In this document: positions 1 through 11,300 of the stretch, piece after piece
Layout of the letters: the number at the start of each line of letters is the position of its first letter
Numbering within the stretch: position 1 is the stretch's first letter
Assembly (NCBI GenBank): GCA_947632535.1
Contig: CANRPR010000010.1
Span: forward strand, 1-44,864
From: an uncultured Clostridia bacterium
GTDB lineage: Bacteria; Bacillota; Clostridia; TANB77; CAG-508
Direction: 5' to 3'
DNA: 44,864 nucleotides
Translations under genes and position numbers: made by a program
Notes under the pieces: model-generated
The model's input: only the letters and a program-made list of their open reading frames with translations
What the model was told of the DNA's origin: nothing
The model's database searches: none

Positions 1-1740
1 TACTAATACTAGCAGGGGTAACAATAAGTTTAACCTTTGGAGAGAATGGAATATTAGCAAGAGCAAAAGAAGGAAAGGATAAGTATGCAGAAGCAGAGCA
101 AAATGAAATAGACATATTAGATAATCTAGACAATTATATGAGTACAGTATTAGTATCAGAAGAAGGATATAACGAAGAAGCAAAAGTAAATGAACCAAAA
201 CTAACAGCAGGAATGATACCAGTATATTATGATAATGCAGATAGTAAATGGAAAGTAGCACCAAAAGATAATGCAGAAAACAAATGGTATAGCTATACAA
301 GTGATAAAAAGCAATGGGCGAATATAGTAACAGTATCAGACGAAAATGCAGAATTAAGAACAGCAGAAGTAGATACAGAAATACCAATGAATAAGATAAC
401 AACATTTTTTGTATGGATACCAAGATACGCATATAGTATAAATGCAGGATATTATAAAACATCGGATGAAGAAACACCAACACAAACAAATGCAAAAGAA
501 GACAAGAGAATAGATATAACCTTTATAAAGGGAAATACGAATGTAGGAATAGATGGAACAGTATATCCAAGAGATTATAACGAAACAAAGATAGCAAAAG
601 GAGAAGCAACACCAAAGATAGTACATCCAGCATTTACATTTGGAGATGAAGAGTTAACAGGAATATGGGTAGCCAAGTTTGAAGCAAGTGGGACAACCAA
701 AGATAATAAAGCAGTAGGAAATAGTGAAGGAGGAACAGCAGAACCAACAGCACCAGATGAAAATACATATGTAAAAGTATTGCCTGATGTAGTGAGTTGG
801 AGACATATAGCAATAGGAGAGAGTCAATATCAGAGCATGAGCATGAAAGACAACAAGGCGGCATATGGATGGAGTAGTATAGTAGATAGTCATTTAATAA
901 GAAATAGTGAATGGGGAGCAGTGGCGTATTTATGTTATAGTAAATATGGTAGTGTGCCACAAATGAATGGAAACGGAACAAATGGGACAAAGTATTCATA
1001 TGATTATCATACAGGCGCAGGACCAAAAGAAATGAATAGTGAAGAAGCATATGGTGTATGGGAAGTAAACACAAATGGATATAGTACATCGCTAGGACAG
1101 TTAGCAAGTACAACAGGAAATGTATATGGAATATATGATATGTCTGGTGGAGCATGGGATTATACTTCGGCATATTATAATTATGGAACTAAAGCTTTGA
1201 AAAATGGAAACGGAAATAATGCAGGAGTATATTTTGAAGAAATAAAAAAAGAAAGTTCAGAATCATATTATAAATTAAAACCAATGTATGAAAAATACTG
1301 GGAAATATATGAAGTAAATGAGGATGCAAAGAAAAATAACAGTATTGAAGTAGGTGGAGAAAAATTAACACAAGAAGAATTATGGAATGCAAGTAAAAAA
1401 AGTAGTGAAGTAGAGCAAAAACGATATGACTTAACAAAAAAAGCATGGGACAATTTGGAAAAAAAGAAAGGAATAGGAAGAAATGAGATAACAGAACATT
1501 GGAGTTATAGGGGATTAATTGAATCAGGACTGGTATGGAAAGTAAATACAACAGATACAGAAAATACATATGGCGAAGCGTGGAATAACGATATGGTATG
1601 TATAGGATATTCACTAGGCGTATTCTTAGGCTTTGGTGGAGGTAGAGGAAATGGAATGTTCTCAGGGGTGCTAAGTTCGGATACAGGTGCTCGGATATCC
1701 ATATATGGGGACAGGGTTTCGTCCAGTTTTGGCATTTTAA
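1..1740 (+). CDS. Pilin-like (prepilin N-terminus, truncated by window start) protein with formylglycine-enzyme/C-type-lectin-like C-terminal domain; needs +1 recoding at CGG 1692-1694
   Basis: Frame is open from nt 3 (LILAGVTISLTFGENGILARAKEGKDKY..., typical class III/T2SS-like pilin helix), upstream of the ORF-track start at 138. Contains FVWIPRYAYSI and GNVYGIYDMSGGAWDY. Reading CGGA(1692-1695) as one Gly codon gives ...SSDTGA-G-YPYMGTGFRPVLAF* ending at TAA 1738-1740; without the shift the frame runs to 1763 with an atypical tail. Confidence 0.8.
1692..1695 (+). other. CGGA +1 recoding site (Gly) in pilin-like gene
   Basis: GGT-GCT-CGGA-TAT-CCA; restores ...GTGFRPVLAF*. Confidence 0.8.
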
Positions 1741-1915
1741 TACAATGGTTTACAAAAATATAATTTGAATAATATTTTTTTAGTTGTACAAATCTTATAA
1801 TCTGAGATATTGTGCAACTTTTTTTGTAATACACCATAATAAAAAAAATTCATAAACTACTTGAAAAAAAAGCAATATCCATATATAATATAAAAGTACA
1901 AAAGGAGGAATACAC

Positions 1916-2173
1916 ATGGCAACAAGAGATAAAAATATATGGATTTTAATAATATTTATACTATCAGGATTAGTAATAGGAGGACTATTGGGCGAACTTG
2001 CCTCAAAAGTTGATTTCTTATGGTGGCTATCATATGGACAAGACTTTGGTCTAACAGATCCACTATCATTAGACCTAAACATTATAAAATTAACTTTTGG
2101 ACTACAACTAAAAATTAACATTGCAAGTATAATAGGTATGGCAATAGCTATATTTATATATAGAAAAATCTAG
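1916..2173 (+). CDS. Small membrane protein, DUF4321-like
   Basis: 85-aa ORF with RBS (aaaggagg), two hydrophobic helices; recognised by overall pattern, located upstream of radC-mreB. Confidence 0.6.
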   Translation: MATRDKNIWILIIFILSGLVIGGLLGELASKVDFLWWLSYGQDFGLTDPLSLDLNIIKLTFGLQLKINIASIIGMAIAIFIYRKI

Positions 2174-2218
2174 TAAATAATAAATATGGGGGCTAAAAAG
2201 AAAGGAAGGAACAAATAT

Positions 2219-2906
2219 ATGTCTATCACAATGAAGCAGCTCCCAGAATCAGAAAGACCATATGAAAAATTACAAATGTATGGTGTAAAATACTTATCAA
2301 ACTCAGAACTATTAGCAATAATTATAAAAACAGGAACAAAAGAACTAACCTCTGTTGAACTAGCTAAAAGAATCTTATCATTAAATCAAAACAGTAATGA
2401 GAATGATTTAAGCTTTCTACGGAGAACTTTCGATTGAAGAATTTACTAAAATAAAAGGAATAGGAAAAATAAAAGCAATTCAATTAATTGCAGTTTGTGA
2501 ATTAGCTAAAAGGATATCTAAACCAATAAACAGCATAAAAGTCAAAATAAAAAATTCACAAGATGTTGCTAATCTATTAATGGATGAATTAAAAAGCGAG
2601 AAAAGAGAAATCGTAAAGCTCTTAATTCTAAATAGCAAAAACATTCTAATCAAAATACTAGATGTAGCATTAGGAAGTGGTAATTTTGCAACACTAGAGC
2701 CAAAAAATGTTTTAGTAGAACCAATCAAACTACAAGCACAAAAGATAATATTAGTACATAATCATCCAAGCGGTGATCCAACACCGAGCAAGGGTGATTT
2801 TCAAGTAACTGACAGAATTTATGAATGTGCAGACCTAATGGGCATAACACTTTTAGACCACATTATAATAGGCAAAAATGGATATAAAAGTGTATTTGAA
2901 AAATGA
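2219..2906 (+). CDS. radC: RadC/JAB-domain DNA repair protein, +1 recoded at CGG 2420-2422
   Basis: N-part MKQLPESERPYEKLQMYGVKYLSNSELLAIIIKTGT and C-part HNHPSGDPTPSKGDFQVTDRI...LLDHIIIG lie in two frames (+1 apart). Joining at CTA-CGGA-GAA-CTT gives SFL-G-ELSIEEFTKIKGIGKIKA. Confidence 0.9.
2420..2423 (+). other. CGGA +1 recoding site (Gly) in radC
   Basis: TTT-CTA-CGGA-GAA-CTT. Confidence 0.9.
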
Positions 2907-2921
2907 AAGGATTGTGGAACT

Positions 2922-3953
2922 ATGAGTATTTTTAACTTTTCTAATAAGGACATTGGAATTGATTTAGGAACAGCCAATATTTTAGTAACTGTAAAAGGAA
3001 AAGGAATAGTATTAAAAGAGCCTTCAGTAGTAGCCATAGACAGAAGAAGTGGAGAAATTGTAGCAACTGGAACTGAAGCAAAAGAAATGTTAGGAAGAAC
3101 ACCTGAAAGAATTAAGGCTGTAAGACCTATGAAAGATGGAGTTATAGCAGACTTTACAGCAACACAGCTACTACTAAAAAATCTTTTAACTAAAGTTTGC
3201 AAAAGATATAATGTTGGAAAACCTAGAGTAGTGGTTGGAGTCCCATCAGGCATAACAGAAGTAGAAGAAAGAGCAGTGCAAAGTTCAGTTCTACAAGCAG
3301 GTGCAAAAGAAGTATATTTAATAGAAGAGCCAATGGCAGCAGCCATCGGTGCTAATTTGCAAGTTGAAGAACCAAGCGGTAACATAATTGTAGACATAGG
3401 AGGAGGAACCACAGAAGTAGCAGTAGTATCATTAGGTGGTATAGTTGTAAGCAATTCATTAAGAGTTGCTGGAGACGACTTAGACGAAGATATCGTAAAT
3501 TATGTGAAAAAAGAAATGAACATTGCTATAGGAGAAACAACTGCAGAAGAAATAAAAATTGAAATTGGATGTGCCCTTCCATTAATGACACAGATGTCTA
3601 GAGAAATTAGAGGAAGAGATTTATCAAATGGCTTACCAAGGAATATAACAATTACATCAGATCAAGTACAAGAAGCCATGAGTGAATCAATAGAAGAAAT
3701 TATAGAAGTAGTAAAACTAACACTAGAAAAAACTCCACCAGAACTTGCAGCTGATATTATGGAAAAAGGAATTGTATTAGCAGGTGGTGGTGCATTAATT
3801 AAAAATTTAGACAAATTATTAAGTGAGAAAACAGGAATGCCAGTATATGTTGCAGAAACTCCTTTAGATTGTGTAGTTAAAGGTACAGGAAAAACTTTAG
3901 AAGATTTGGATAAATTAAAGAATGTGTTAATTAATTCAAGAAAGAGAAGATAA
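2922..3953 (+). CDS. mreB: Rod shape-determining protein MreB
   Basis: IGIDLGTANILVTVKGKGIVLKEPSVVAID, IVDIGGGTTEVAVVSLGGIVVSNSLRVAGD; no in-frame CGG. Confidence 0.97.
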   Translation: MSIFNFSNKDIGIDLGTANILVTVKGKGIVLKEPSVVAIDRRSGEIVATGTEAKEMLGRTPERIKAVRPMKDGVIADFTATQLLLKNLLTKVCKRYNVGKPRVVVGVPSGITEVEERAVQSSVLQAGAKEVYLIEEPMAAAIGANLQVEEPSGNIIVDIGGGTTEVAVVSLGGIVVSNSLRVAGDDLDEDIVNYVKKEMNIAIGETTAEEIKIEIGCALPLMTQMSREIRGRDLSNGLPRNITITSDQVQEAMSESIEEIIEVVKLTLEKTPPELAADIMEKGIVLAGGGALIKNLDKLLSEKTGMPVYVAETPLDCVVKGTGKTLEDLDKLKNVLINSRKRR

Positions 3954-3976
3954 ACCTGAGGAGGAATTATAGAAAT

Positions 3977-4792
3977 ATGTATAAAAAGAAGACAGGTGTA
4001 ATAGGAATTATAATAACAGTAATTATTTTAATTTTATTAGTATTTATATCTAACATGGATATAAAAAAAATGTCGTATGTAGAAAACATATTATCTAGCA
4101 TTGTAATGCCAATTCAAAATGGCCTTACATATTTAAAAAACAAAGTATCTGGCAACAATACATTCTTCTCAGATATTAATAACTTAAAACAAGAAAACGA
4201 AGAACTAAAAAACAAAAATGCAGAACTAGAAAAACAGCTTAGAGAATTTGAAATTATAAAATCAGAAAATGCAACTTTAAAAGAATATGTTAATCTATCA
4301 GAACAATATTCAGAATATACTACTAAACCAGCATACATAATAAATAAAGATATTAGCAATTATTCTAGCATATTCGTAATAAACATAGGAGAAAAAGATG
4401 GAATAAAACCTAATATGACGGTAATATCTGAAAAAGGATTAGTAGGACATATAATATCCGTTACAGAAAATACATCAAAAGTGCAAACCATTATAGATAC
4501 AGCAAACACAGTAAGCGCAGTATTATCAAGTTCACATGATGCTATTATATGCAAAGGAACCTTAGAAGACAAGTCAATACTAAAAGGTTCGTACATTCCA
4601 ACAAATGCTAACTTGATATTAGGAGATAAGCTTGAAACATCAGGAATGGGAGGTATTTATCCTAAAGGAATTATAGTCGGAACTGTAAAAACTATTGAAA
4701 GTACTAAAAACATCACAGATAGATATATTACAATAACACCAGCAGTAGATTTCGAAAAAGTACAAACAGTATTAGTAATAACAAGTAGTTAA
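3977..4792 (+). CDS. mreC: Rod shape-determining protein MreC
   Basis: N-terminal TM, coiled coil, GEKDGIKPNMTVISEKGLVGHI; position after mreB. Confidence 0.95.
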   Translation: MYKKKTGVIGIIITVIILILLVFISNMDIKKMSYVENILSSIVMPIQNGLTYLKNKVSGNNTFFSDINNLKQENEELKNKNAELEKQLREFEIIKSENATLKEYVNLSEQYSEYTTKPAYIINKDISNYSSIFVINIGEKDGIKPNMTVISEKGLVGHIISVTENTSKVQTIIDTANTVSAVLSSSHDAIICKGTLEDKSILKGSYIPTNANLILGDKLETSGMGGIYPKGIIVGTVKTIESTKNITDRYITITPAVDFEKVQTVLVITSS

Positions 4793-4846
4793 TAACAAAA
4801 ATATAATTGAAGGGAGGAAGCTAGGATTTTACCTAGCGAGGAATTA

Positions 4847-5380
4847 GTGAAAAAACTATTAATTGTTTTTATAATGATAATTGTATTTCTATTAATATAT
4901 TTTTTACAAGCTAATTTCTTCAATTGGTTTACAATAGCTGGGAATAAGCCAAATGTTTTTATAATTCTAATACTATTTATATCACTATTTGCAAGTAAAG
5001 AAATAAGTATTTCATTTTCAATTTTATCAGGCATATTTTTAGATGCACTTATAGCTAAAAAAGTGGGAATATCAGGAATTATGTTTGGCATAATTACAGT
5101 ATTAGGCATATATTTTGATAAAAACTTCTCCAAAGATAGTAAATTAACAATAATTCTAATGACAATAGGTGCTACAATTATATATGAAATAGGTACATAT
5201 GTACTAAATAGTATACTACAAGGGGCACAACTAGAAATATTACCATTTATAAAGATATTATCTATTGAAACATTATACAATGTTCTAATAACAATTATAA
5301 TTTATCCTATATTTAGAGTAGCAGGTAATATAGTGGAAGAAAACTTTAAAGGAAATAAAATATTAACAAGATATTTTTAG
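4847..5380 (+). CDS. mreD: Rod shape-determining protein MreD (GTG start)
   Basis: Hydrophobic 177-aa protein between mreC and PBP2. Confidence 0.85.
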   Translation: MKKLLIVFIMIIVFLLIYFLQANFFNWFTIAGNKPNVFIILILFISLFASKEISISFSILSGIFLDALIAKKVGISGIMFGIITVLGIYFDKNFSKDSKLTIILMTIGATIIYEIGTYVLNSILQGAQLEILPFIKILSIETLYNVLITIIIYPIFRVAGNIVEENFKGNKILTRYF

Positions 5381-5427
5381 ACTTATACACATTTATAAAA
5401 ATAAAAAAGAAGGGAGAAAAGTCGAAA

Positions 5428-7548
5428 TTGAGAACAGCCAATAAACAACCAAACATCAAATTAAGATACAATGTAGTAAACACATTTGTGTATATTATTG
5501 GAATTATACTATTAATACAACTTTTCAACCTTCAAATTGTGCATGGAAAAGAATACAGAGAAACTTCTAATACAAGATTAACTAGAGAAAGTGTTTTACA
5601 AGCAGCTAGAGGATCAATTACAGACCGTTCTGGAATTGAACTTGCAGGAAATAAAACAGGATATAACTTAGAGTTATATAAAAGTAAAATAGATACAAAT
5701 ACATTAAACAATACAATCCTAAAAATGGTCAATGTACTAGAACAAAACCAAGATAAATATGTAGATAATTTTCCAATAAGCGTTGAACCATTTAGCTTTA
5801 CTCTAGACACAGAAGAAAAACAAAAAAAGTGGAAAAAAGCAAACAAGATAGAAGAAGATGCTACTGTAGAAGAATGCTTTAACTTTTTTAAGGATAAATA
5901 TAAAATAGAAAACGAAAATGTACAAGAAGTAAGAAAAATCATTGCAATACGATATCAAATTTCACAAGAAGGATATAGCTCAACAAAATCAATAACAATA
6001 TCAACAGACATAAGCGAACAAAGTACACACATCTTCGCAGAACAAAGTGATGAATTTCCAGGAATTACAACGATAGTACAGCCAATTAGAACATATCCTA
6101 AAGGCTCTTTAGCAGGACATATTTTAGGGTATGTTGCAAAAATTAGTGAAACAGAATTAAAAGCAGAAGAAGGAAATGGATATGATCAAAATGACATGTA
6201 TGGAAGAAGCGGAATAGAATTAGTAGCTGAAAAATATTTAAGAGGAAAAGATGGTATAAAACAAATAGATATGGCAGTGGATGGTACAGTAACAGGAGAA
6301 TATATATCAGAAGAAGCAATTGCAGGAGCGGATGTGGTACTAACAATTGATGCTAATCTACAAGCTGTTACAGAAGAAGCATTAAAAAATAACATAGAAA
6401 AAATTGCTTCAGGAGGCTTTGGTGAAGCATATGATACAAAATCTGGTGCAATGGTAGTTATGAATGTAAAAACAGGAGAAATATTAGCAATGGCCTCATA
6501 TCCAACTATAGAACCTTCAAAATTTATAGGAGGAATTTCACAAGCAGACTGGGACTACTACAGAGACGAAGACCAAACAAATGGAAGACCATTAATAAAT
6601 AAAGCAATTGCAGGTACATACCCACCGGGTTCAATATTCAAAATGGTAACAGCAATTGCAGGACTACAAACAGGAGCAATCACAACAACAACCAAAATAA
6701 ACGATACAGGTATATATAGAGGGGTAGCAAATACAAATCCAGTATGTTGGATTTGGACAAGCAAACATAGAGGACATGGATATTTAAATGTATCACAAGC
6801 AATACAACATTCATGTAACTACTTCTTCTATGAAGTAGGAAATAGAATAGGAATAGATAATTTAGCAAAATACTCAAAATACTTTGGATTAGGTAGCAAA
6901 ACAGGAATAGAATTAACGGAAGAAAGAAGCGGAACATTAAACGAAAGAACAGAAGGCACAACATGGTATCCAGGAAATACCCTATCAGCAGCAATTGGAC
7001 AATTAAATAACTCATTTACACCAATACAAATGGCAAAATATGCAAGTATGTTAGCAAATGGTGGAAAAAAAGTAAATCCAACAATAATAAAAGCAATACG
7101 AAACCAAGACGGAACAGAAGTATCAAAAACTGAATTAGAAAAATACATAAACGAAAAATTTGGAATAAAACCAAGCGAAGAAGAAGAACTAGAAATAAAT
7201 CAAGACAACTTAAAAGCTATATTAGAAGGAATGAGATCAGTTACAAGCGATACAGGAGGAACAGCATACTCTGTATTCAAAAACTTCTCAATCGAAGTAG
7301 GAGGAAAAACAGGATCAGCCCAAACAGGATCAAGCAGTACCAGCAAAGTACATGGTTGGTTCCTAGGATTTGCTCCATTTGATAATCCAGAAATAGCAGT
7401 AGTAATAGTAATAGACAATGGTGGACATGGAAGCTACACAGCAGAAGCAGCACGAGATGTAATAGCACAATACTTTGGAATGAATATGAACCAAGACCAA
7501 GAGCAAGAAGATGTAACAGCAATTCCATATGTAGAAATGTCCAATTAG
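5428..7548 (+). CDS. mrdA: Penicillin-binding protein 2 (transpeptidase)
   Basis: RGSITDRSGIELA, PPGSIFKMVTAIAGL (SxxK), HSCNYFFYEVG (SxN), GKTGSAQTG (KTG). Confidence 0.95.
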   Translation: MRTANKQPNIKLRYNVVNTFVYIIGIILLIQLFNLQIVHGKEYRETSNTRLTRESVLQAARGSITDRSGIELAGNKTGYNLELYKSKIDTNTLNNTILKMVNVLEQNQDKYVDNFPISVEPFSFTLDTEEKQKKWKKANKIEEDATVEECFNFFKDKYKIENENVQEVRKIIAIRYQISQEGYSSTKSITISTDISEQSTHIFAEQSDEFPGITTIVQPIRTYPKGSLAGHILGYVAKISETELKAEEGNGYDQNDMYGRSGIELVAEKYLRGKDGIKQIDMAVDGTVTGEYISEEAIAGADVVLTIDANLQAVTEEALKNNIEKIASGGFGEAYDTKSGAMVVMNVKTGEILAMASYPTIEPSKFIGGISQADWDYYRDEDQTNGRPLINKAIAGTYPPGSIFKMVTAIAGLQTGAITTTTKINDTGIYRGVANTNPVCWIWTSKHRGHGYLNVSQAIQHSCNYFFYEVGNRIGIDNLAKYSKYFGLGSKTGIELTEERSGTLNERTEGTTWYPGNTLSAAIGQLNNSFTPIQMAKYASMLANGGKKVNPTIIKAIRNQDGTEVSKTELEKYINEKFGIKPSEEEELEINQDNLKAILEGMRSVTSDTGGTAYSVFKNFSIEVGGKTGSAQTGSSSTSKVHGWFLGFAPFDNPEIAVVIVIDNGGHGSYTAEAARDVIAQYFGMNMNQDQEQEDVTAIPYVEMSN

Positions 7549-7556
7549 GCGAGGGG

Positions 7557-7611
7557 TGTCCAAATGGGGACGGTTCTTTTTTGGACATTTTGTCCAATTA
7601 GGGACGCTTCT
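7557..7611 (+). repeat. Dispersed intergenic repeat copy 1 (TGTCCAAATGGGGACGGTTCTTTTTTGGACATTTTGTCCAATTAGGGACGCTTCT)
   Basis: Same 55-bp sequence at 20675-20729 and, inverted with small differences, at 24006-24060. Confidence 0.9.
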
Positions 7612-7668
7612 CTAAAAGTGTGATGGTTGTAATAATATAGCAAAAAATATTTGAAAGAAGGATGTAGA

Positions 7669-8277
7669 ATGAAAAATAGTGTTATGATTAACTTAGGAAA
7701 AGAAGAAATAATTTTAAAAATAGCAGAAAATGATACACATGGTGAAATAATAGAGTGTCTAAGAAGAAAATTGCCAGAATTAAAAAAGTTATATAAAGGA
7801 GAAAGAACACCTATTTTCGTAACTGGAAAAACATTAAAAAATAAAGAGATTGACGAAATAAGAAACATGATAAAAAGTGCTATTAAAGTTGATGTTACTT
7901 TCGATAGTCCTAAAATATTAGGTTTGCATGGCATAAAAAAGACTTTTGCGGAAGAAATTGAAACTTCAGAAACTAAATTTCATAGAGGCTCTTTGCGTTC
8001 AGGCAATAAGGTAGAATATGAAGGAAGCCTAGTAATATTAGGTGATGTAAATGCTGGAGCTGAGGTTGTCGCTGGAGATAATGTGGTAGTATTGGGTATT
8101 TTGAGAGGTCTTGCACATGCAGGTGCTAAAGGAAATAAAAAGGCTATTATAGCAGCTGCACAAATAGATGCACCACAAGTTAGAATTTCTAATATAGTTA
8201 AGGAAATTGAAAAAGGTGATGACTTAGAAAGAAAAACATATGCTTATGTTAATGGTGAAGATGTAGTAATAGAATAA
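7669..8277 (+). CDS. minC: Septum site-determining protein MinC
   Basis: C-terminal YEGSLVILGDVNAGAEVVAGDNVVVLGILRGLAHAGAKGN is diagnostic. Confidence 0.93.
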   Translation: MKNSVMINLGKEEIILKIAENDTHGEIIECLRRKLPELKKLYKGERTPIFVTGKTLKNKEIDEIRNMIKSAIKVDVTFDSPKILGLHGIKKTFAEEIETSETKFHRGSLRSGNKVEYEGSLVILGDVNAGAEVVAGDNVVVLGILRGLAHAGAKGNKKAIIAAAQIDAPQVRISNIVKEIEKGDDLERKTYAYVNGEDVVIE

Positions 8278-8280
8278 TAA

Positions 8281-8316
8281 AAAGGGGGATATTAAAAAAT
8301 ATATCTCCCTTTTTTG
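8281..8316 (+). terminator. Rho-independent terminator after minC
   Basis: aaagggggatat...atatctcccttttttg hairpin plus T run. Confidence 0.75.
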
Positions 8317-8362
8317 TTATTCTAAGTTGCTTAACAATAAAATATACTAGTGCAACATAAAT

Positions 8363-11300
8363 TTATTCAAATAAAGATAAAATTTCCTCCTTAGAAAGCT
8401 TGTTAATAAATGAAGTATTTGTATCAAGAACATTTTCAATCAATTCGGATTTTTTATTTTGCAACTCAAAAATCTTTTCTTCGATAGAATTTTTTGTAAT
8501 CAATTTGTACACTTGAACATTATTCTTTTGCCCTATTCTGTAGGCACGGTCAGTTGCTTGATTTTCAGCAGATATATTCCACCAAGGATCATAATGAATT
8601 ACCATATCAGCACCAATTAAATTTAATCCAGTTCCTCCGGCCTTTAAAGATATCAAGAACACTTTAATATCTGGGTTAGAATTGAACTCGTCAACTAACT
8701 CAATTCTAGTATTAACCTTTGTTTGTCCAGTAAGTTTAAAATATTGAATATTATACTTTTTTAATTCCTTTTCAATAATATCAAACATAGAAGTATAATT
8801 CGAAAACAGTAGTATTTTATGCCCAGCCTCTATGGCAGAATTTACTATATCTATACATTGTTCCAGTTTACTCGAATTACTATTGTAGCCATTTATAAAC
8901 AGACTTGGATGGCAACAAATTTGGCGTAGACGAGTAAGAAGTGCTAAAATTTTTATTCTGCTATTATCAAATCCATTAGTCAGCAACTCATCTTGTAGCT
9001 CTTGCTTAGCTTGTGCTAAATACGCCAAATAGATTTTTTGTTGTTCTTCATTCATTTCATTATTAAGCACAGTAATAGTTTTATCAGGCAATTCTGTTAA
9101 AACTTCCTTCTTCGTTCTTCGCAAAACAAAAGGTTCAATAAGAGCTTTAAGCCTTTTCATAGCTTGCTCATTATTATCCCTAACTATAGGAATTTCGAAT
9201 TTCTCTTTAAACTTCTTGTAAGAGAACAAATAGCCAGGTATTACAAAATCAAAAATAGACCATAACTCAGAAAGCGAATTTTCAATAGGAGTTCCAGTTA
9301 ATGCAAACCTAGTCTGAGCACGAATCTGCTTTATAGATTTTGCATTTTGAGTATTACTATTTTTCATATATTGAGCCTCATCAGCTATAACATAACGAAA
9401 CTCATAATTAATATCCTCATAAATTTCAATATCTCTTTTCAACAAATCATATGAAGTAATTACAACATCATAATTAGGAATATCCTTAATTTTAGCTAGT
9501 CGTATATCAGCACTACCAGATATAACTAAAGTCCTAATATTATCTACGAATTTTGCAATTTCATTTTTCCAATTTAAAGATAAAGAACTTGGGCACACAA
9601 CTAAAATAGGCTTTCTGCTAGTTAAATTTTCCTCTTTATAAGCTAAAATTAAGCTAATTAACTGCAAAGTTTTTCCTAGTCCCATATCATCTGCTAAAAT
9701 ACCGCCCAAATTGTACAAATCTAGAGTTTTTAACCATTCAAAACCAGTTTTTTGATAAGGTCTCAAAACCCCATCCAAAATCTTAGGAATTTCAATATCA
9801 ACATTTTCAATATTACTTAGCATTTGGGTATAACTGCTAGACTTATTTATTGGAGTATGATGCAAATTGTGTAAAATATTATCCAAATACAAAGTTCTAC
9901 TAATAGGCAGCTGAATTTCATTTTTCGAAATATCTCTATACTCTATATTCGCACCATCCATTAGTTCCTCTATAAAATCCAAAGATTCATTTTCCTCTAG
10001 GGAGAAAAAGCTACCATCCTTCAAACGATGATATTTTTTCTTTAATCTGTACTTACTCAAAATCTCTTGCAATTCAGACTTATCAAAATTTAAGTTTTCT
10101 AAATTTATGCTAAGCAGATTATTCTCAAGTTTTACCCCTAAACTACCAAGCTTTGGTTGCTTAATTTGTTTTTCCTTAAAATCGTCACTTGCAAGAACTT
10201 CAAACTTTTGCATATATTCATTTATATCTTCAGACAAAAAATTATAAATCTTTTCCTCGTCAGTAAGTATAAACCTCAAATTCTTTTTATCAATCAAAAA
10301 TCCAGTCTTTCTAAGCAAATTAAGAGCAGAAGTTTCGTCTAATATATTCCTAACAGCCTCAACACGAGCAGTTTCGTCAATAGGATTAAACTCAATATTA
10401 CCATAGCAAAATTGCATAGTACAAATGATATTATTACTACTATCCATGTCTAAAAATACTTTAACACCTAACTTTTGAGGCAGATAAGGTTCAAGCTCCA
10501 TTTCGTCAATAGATTTGGTATTTATATATTTTTCAACCTTAGGTACAACCATAGAGAAAAAGTTATATAAATCAGATTGACTAAATTTAATTTCACTAGT
10601 AAAATTTCTTCTGAAAACTTCTAGTAACTTTATTACAGAATTTTCGTAGTCCTTACTACAGCGATACAAAATATTACCATGCAAAAAATATGAAAATTCC
10701 TTCCCATAAAATACAAAATATGTATTATAAGTTTCAATAGGACATAACAATTTATATTCATTTGAATCAGAATGTATTAAATCAAAATACAATTCAGGTT
10801 CATGAGCCAGCAAATGTACACTTTCAGAAACATAATCTCTCTCAATAGTTATTTCTTGCCCATTCAAAATCTCAAATAATTCATCCAAACCAGAATTACT
10901 TAAAGTTATATATTCAACACTTAAAGCCCTACCATAAAAACGATGAGTGGAATTACTATTTACATACTTAATAATTTCAGCATACTTCATAATAAAATGC
11001 AATAAAGGACGACTATCTTCGCAAAAGGCGTCTTCACAATGAACGAAAGATAATTTTGCACCATAGCGAAAAAGTTCATGCCTAAGCATATAATCATAAA
11101 AATCCACTAAATTTTTTAATTTATAAATCTGAGTTGTACCAATTTTAAACTCAACTTTTATTTCACCAGAAAACTTATCATACAGCAATTTTGGTATTAT
11201 TTTTACATTACCATACTGAGATAGAGAAACATTGTTTTCCTCTAAAGAACTAGAATTTTCAAAATCCTCGTAAAAAGTATTAATCAAATCCTTAAAATCA

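Noticed and set aside
354-1173. Long antisense ORFs (e.g. 634..1173 -, 1189..1614 -, 6680..7015 -, 7277..7597 -)
   Set aside because: Low-complexity Leu/Tyr/Ser/His-rich translations opposite well-supported genes in AT-rich DNA; no RBS or family match.
1600-1740. Diversity-generating retroelement variable repeat in the pilin-like C-terminus
   Set aside because: The fold is compatible, but no reverse transcriptase, template repeat or A-to-N mismatch pair is in the window.
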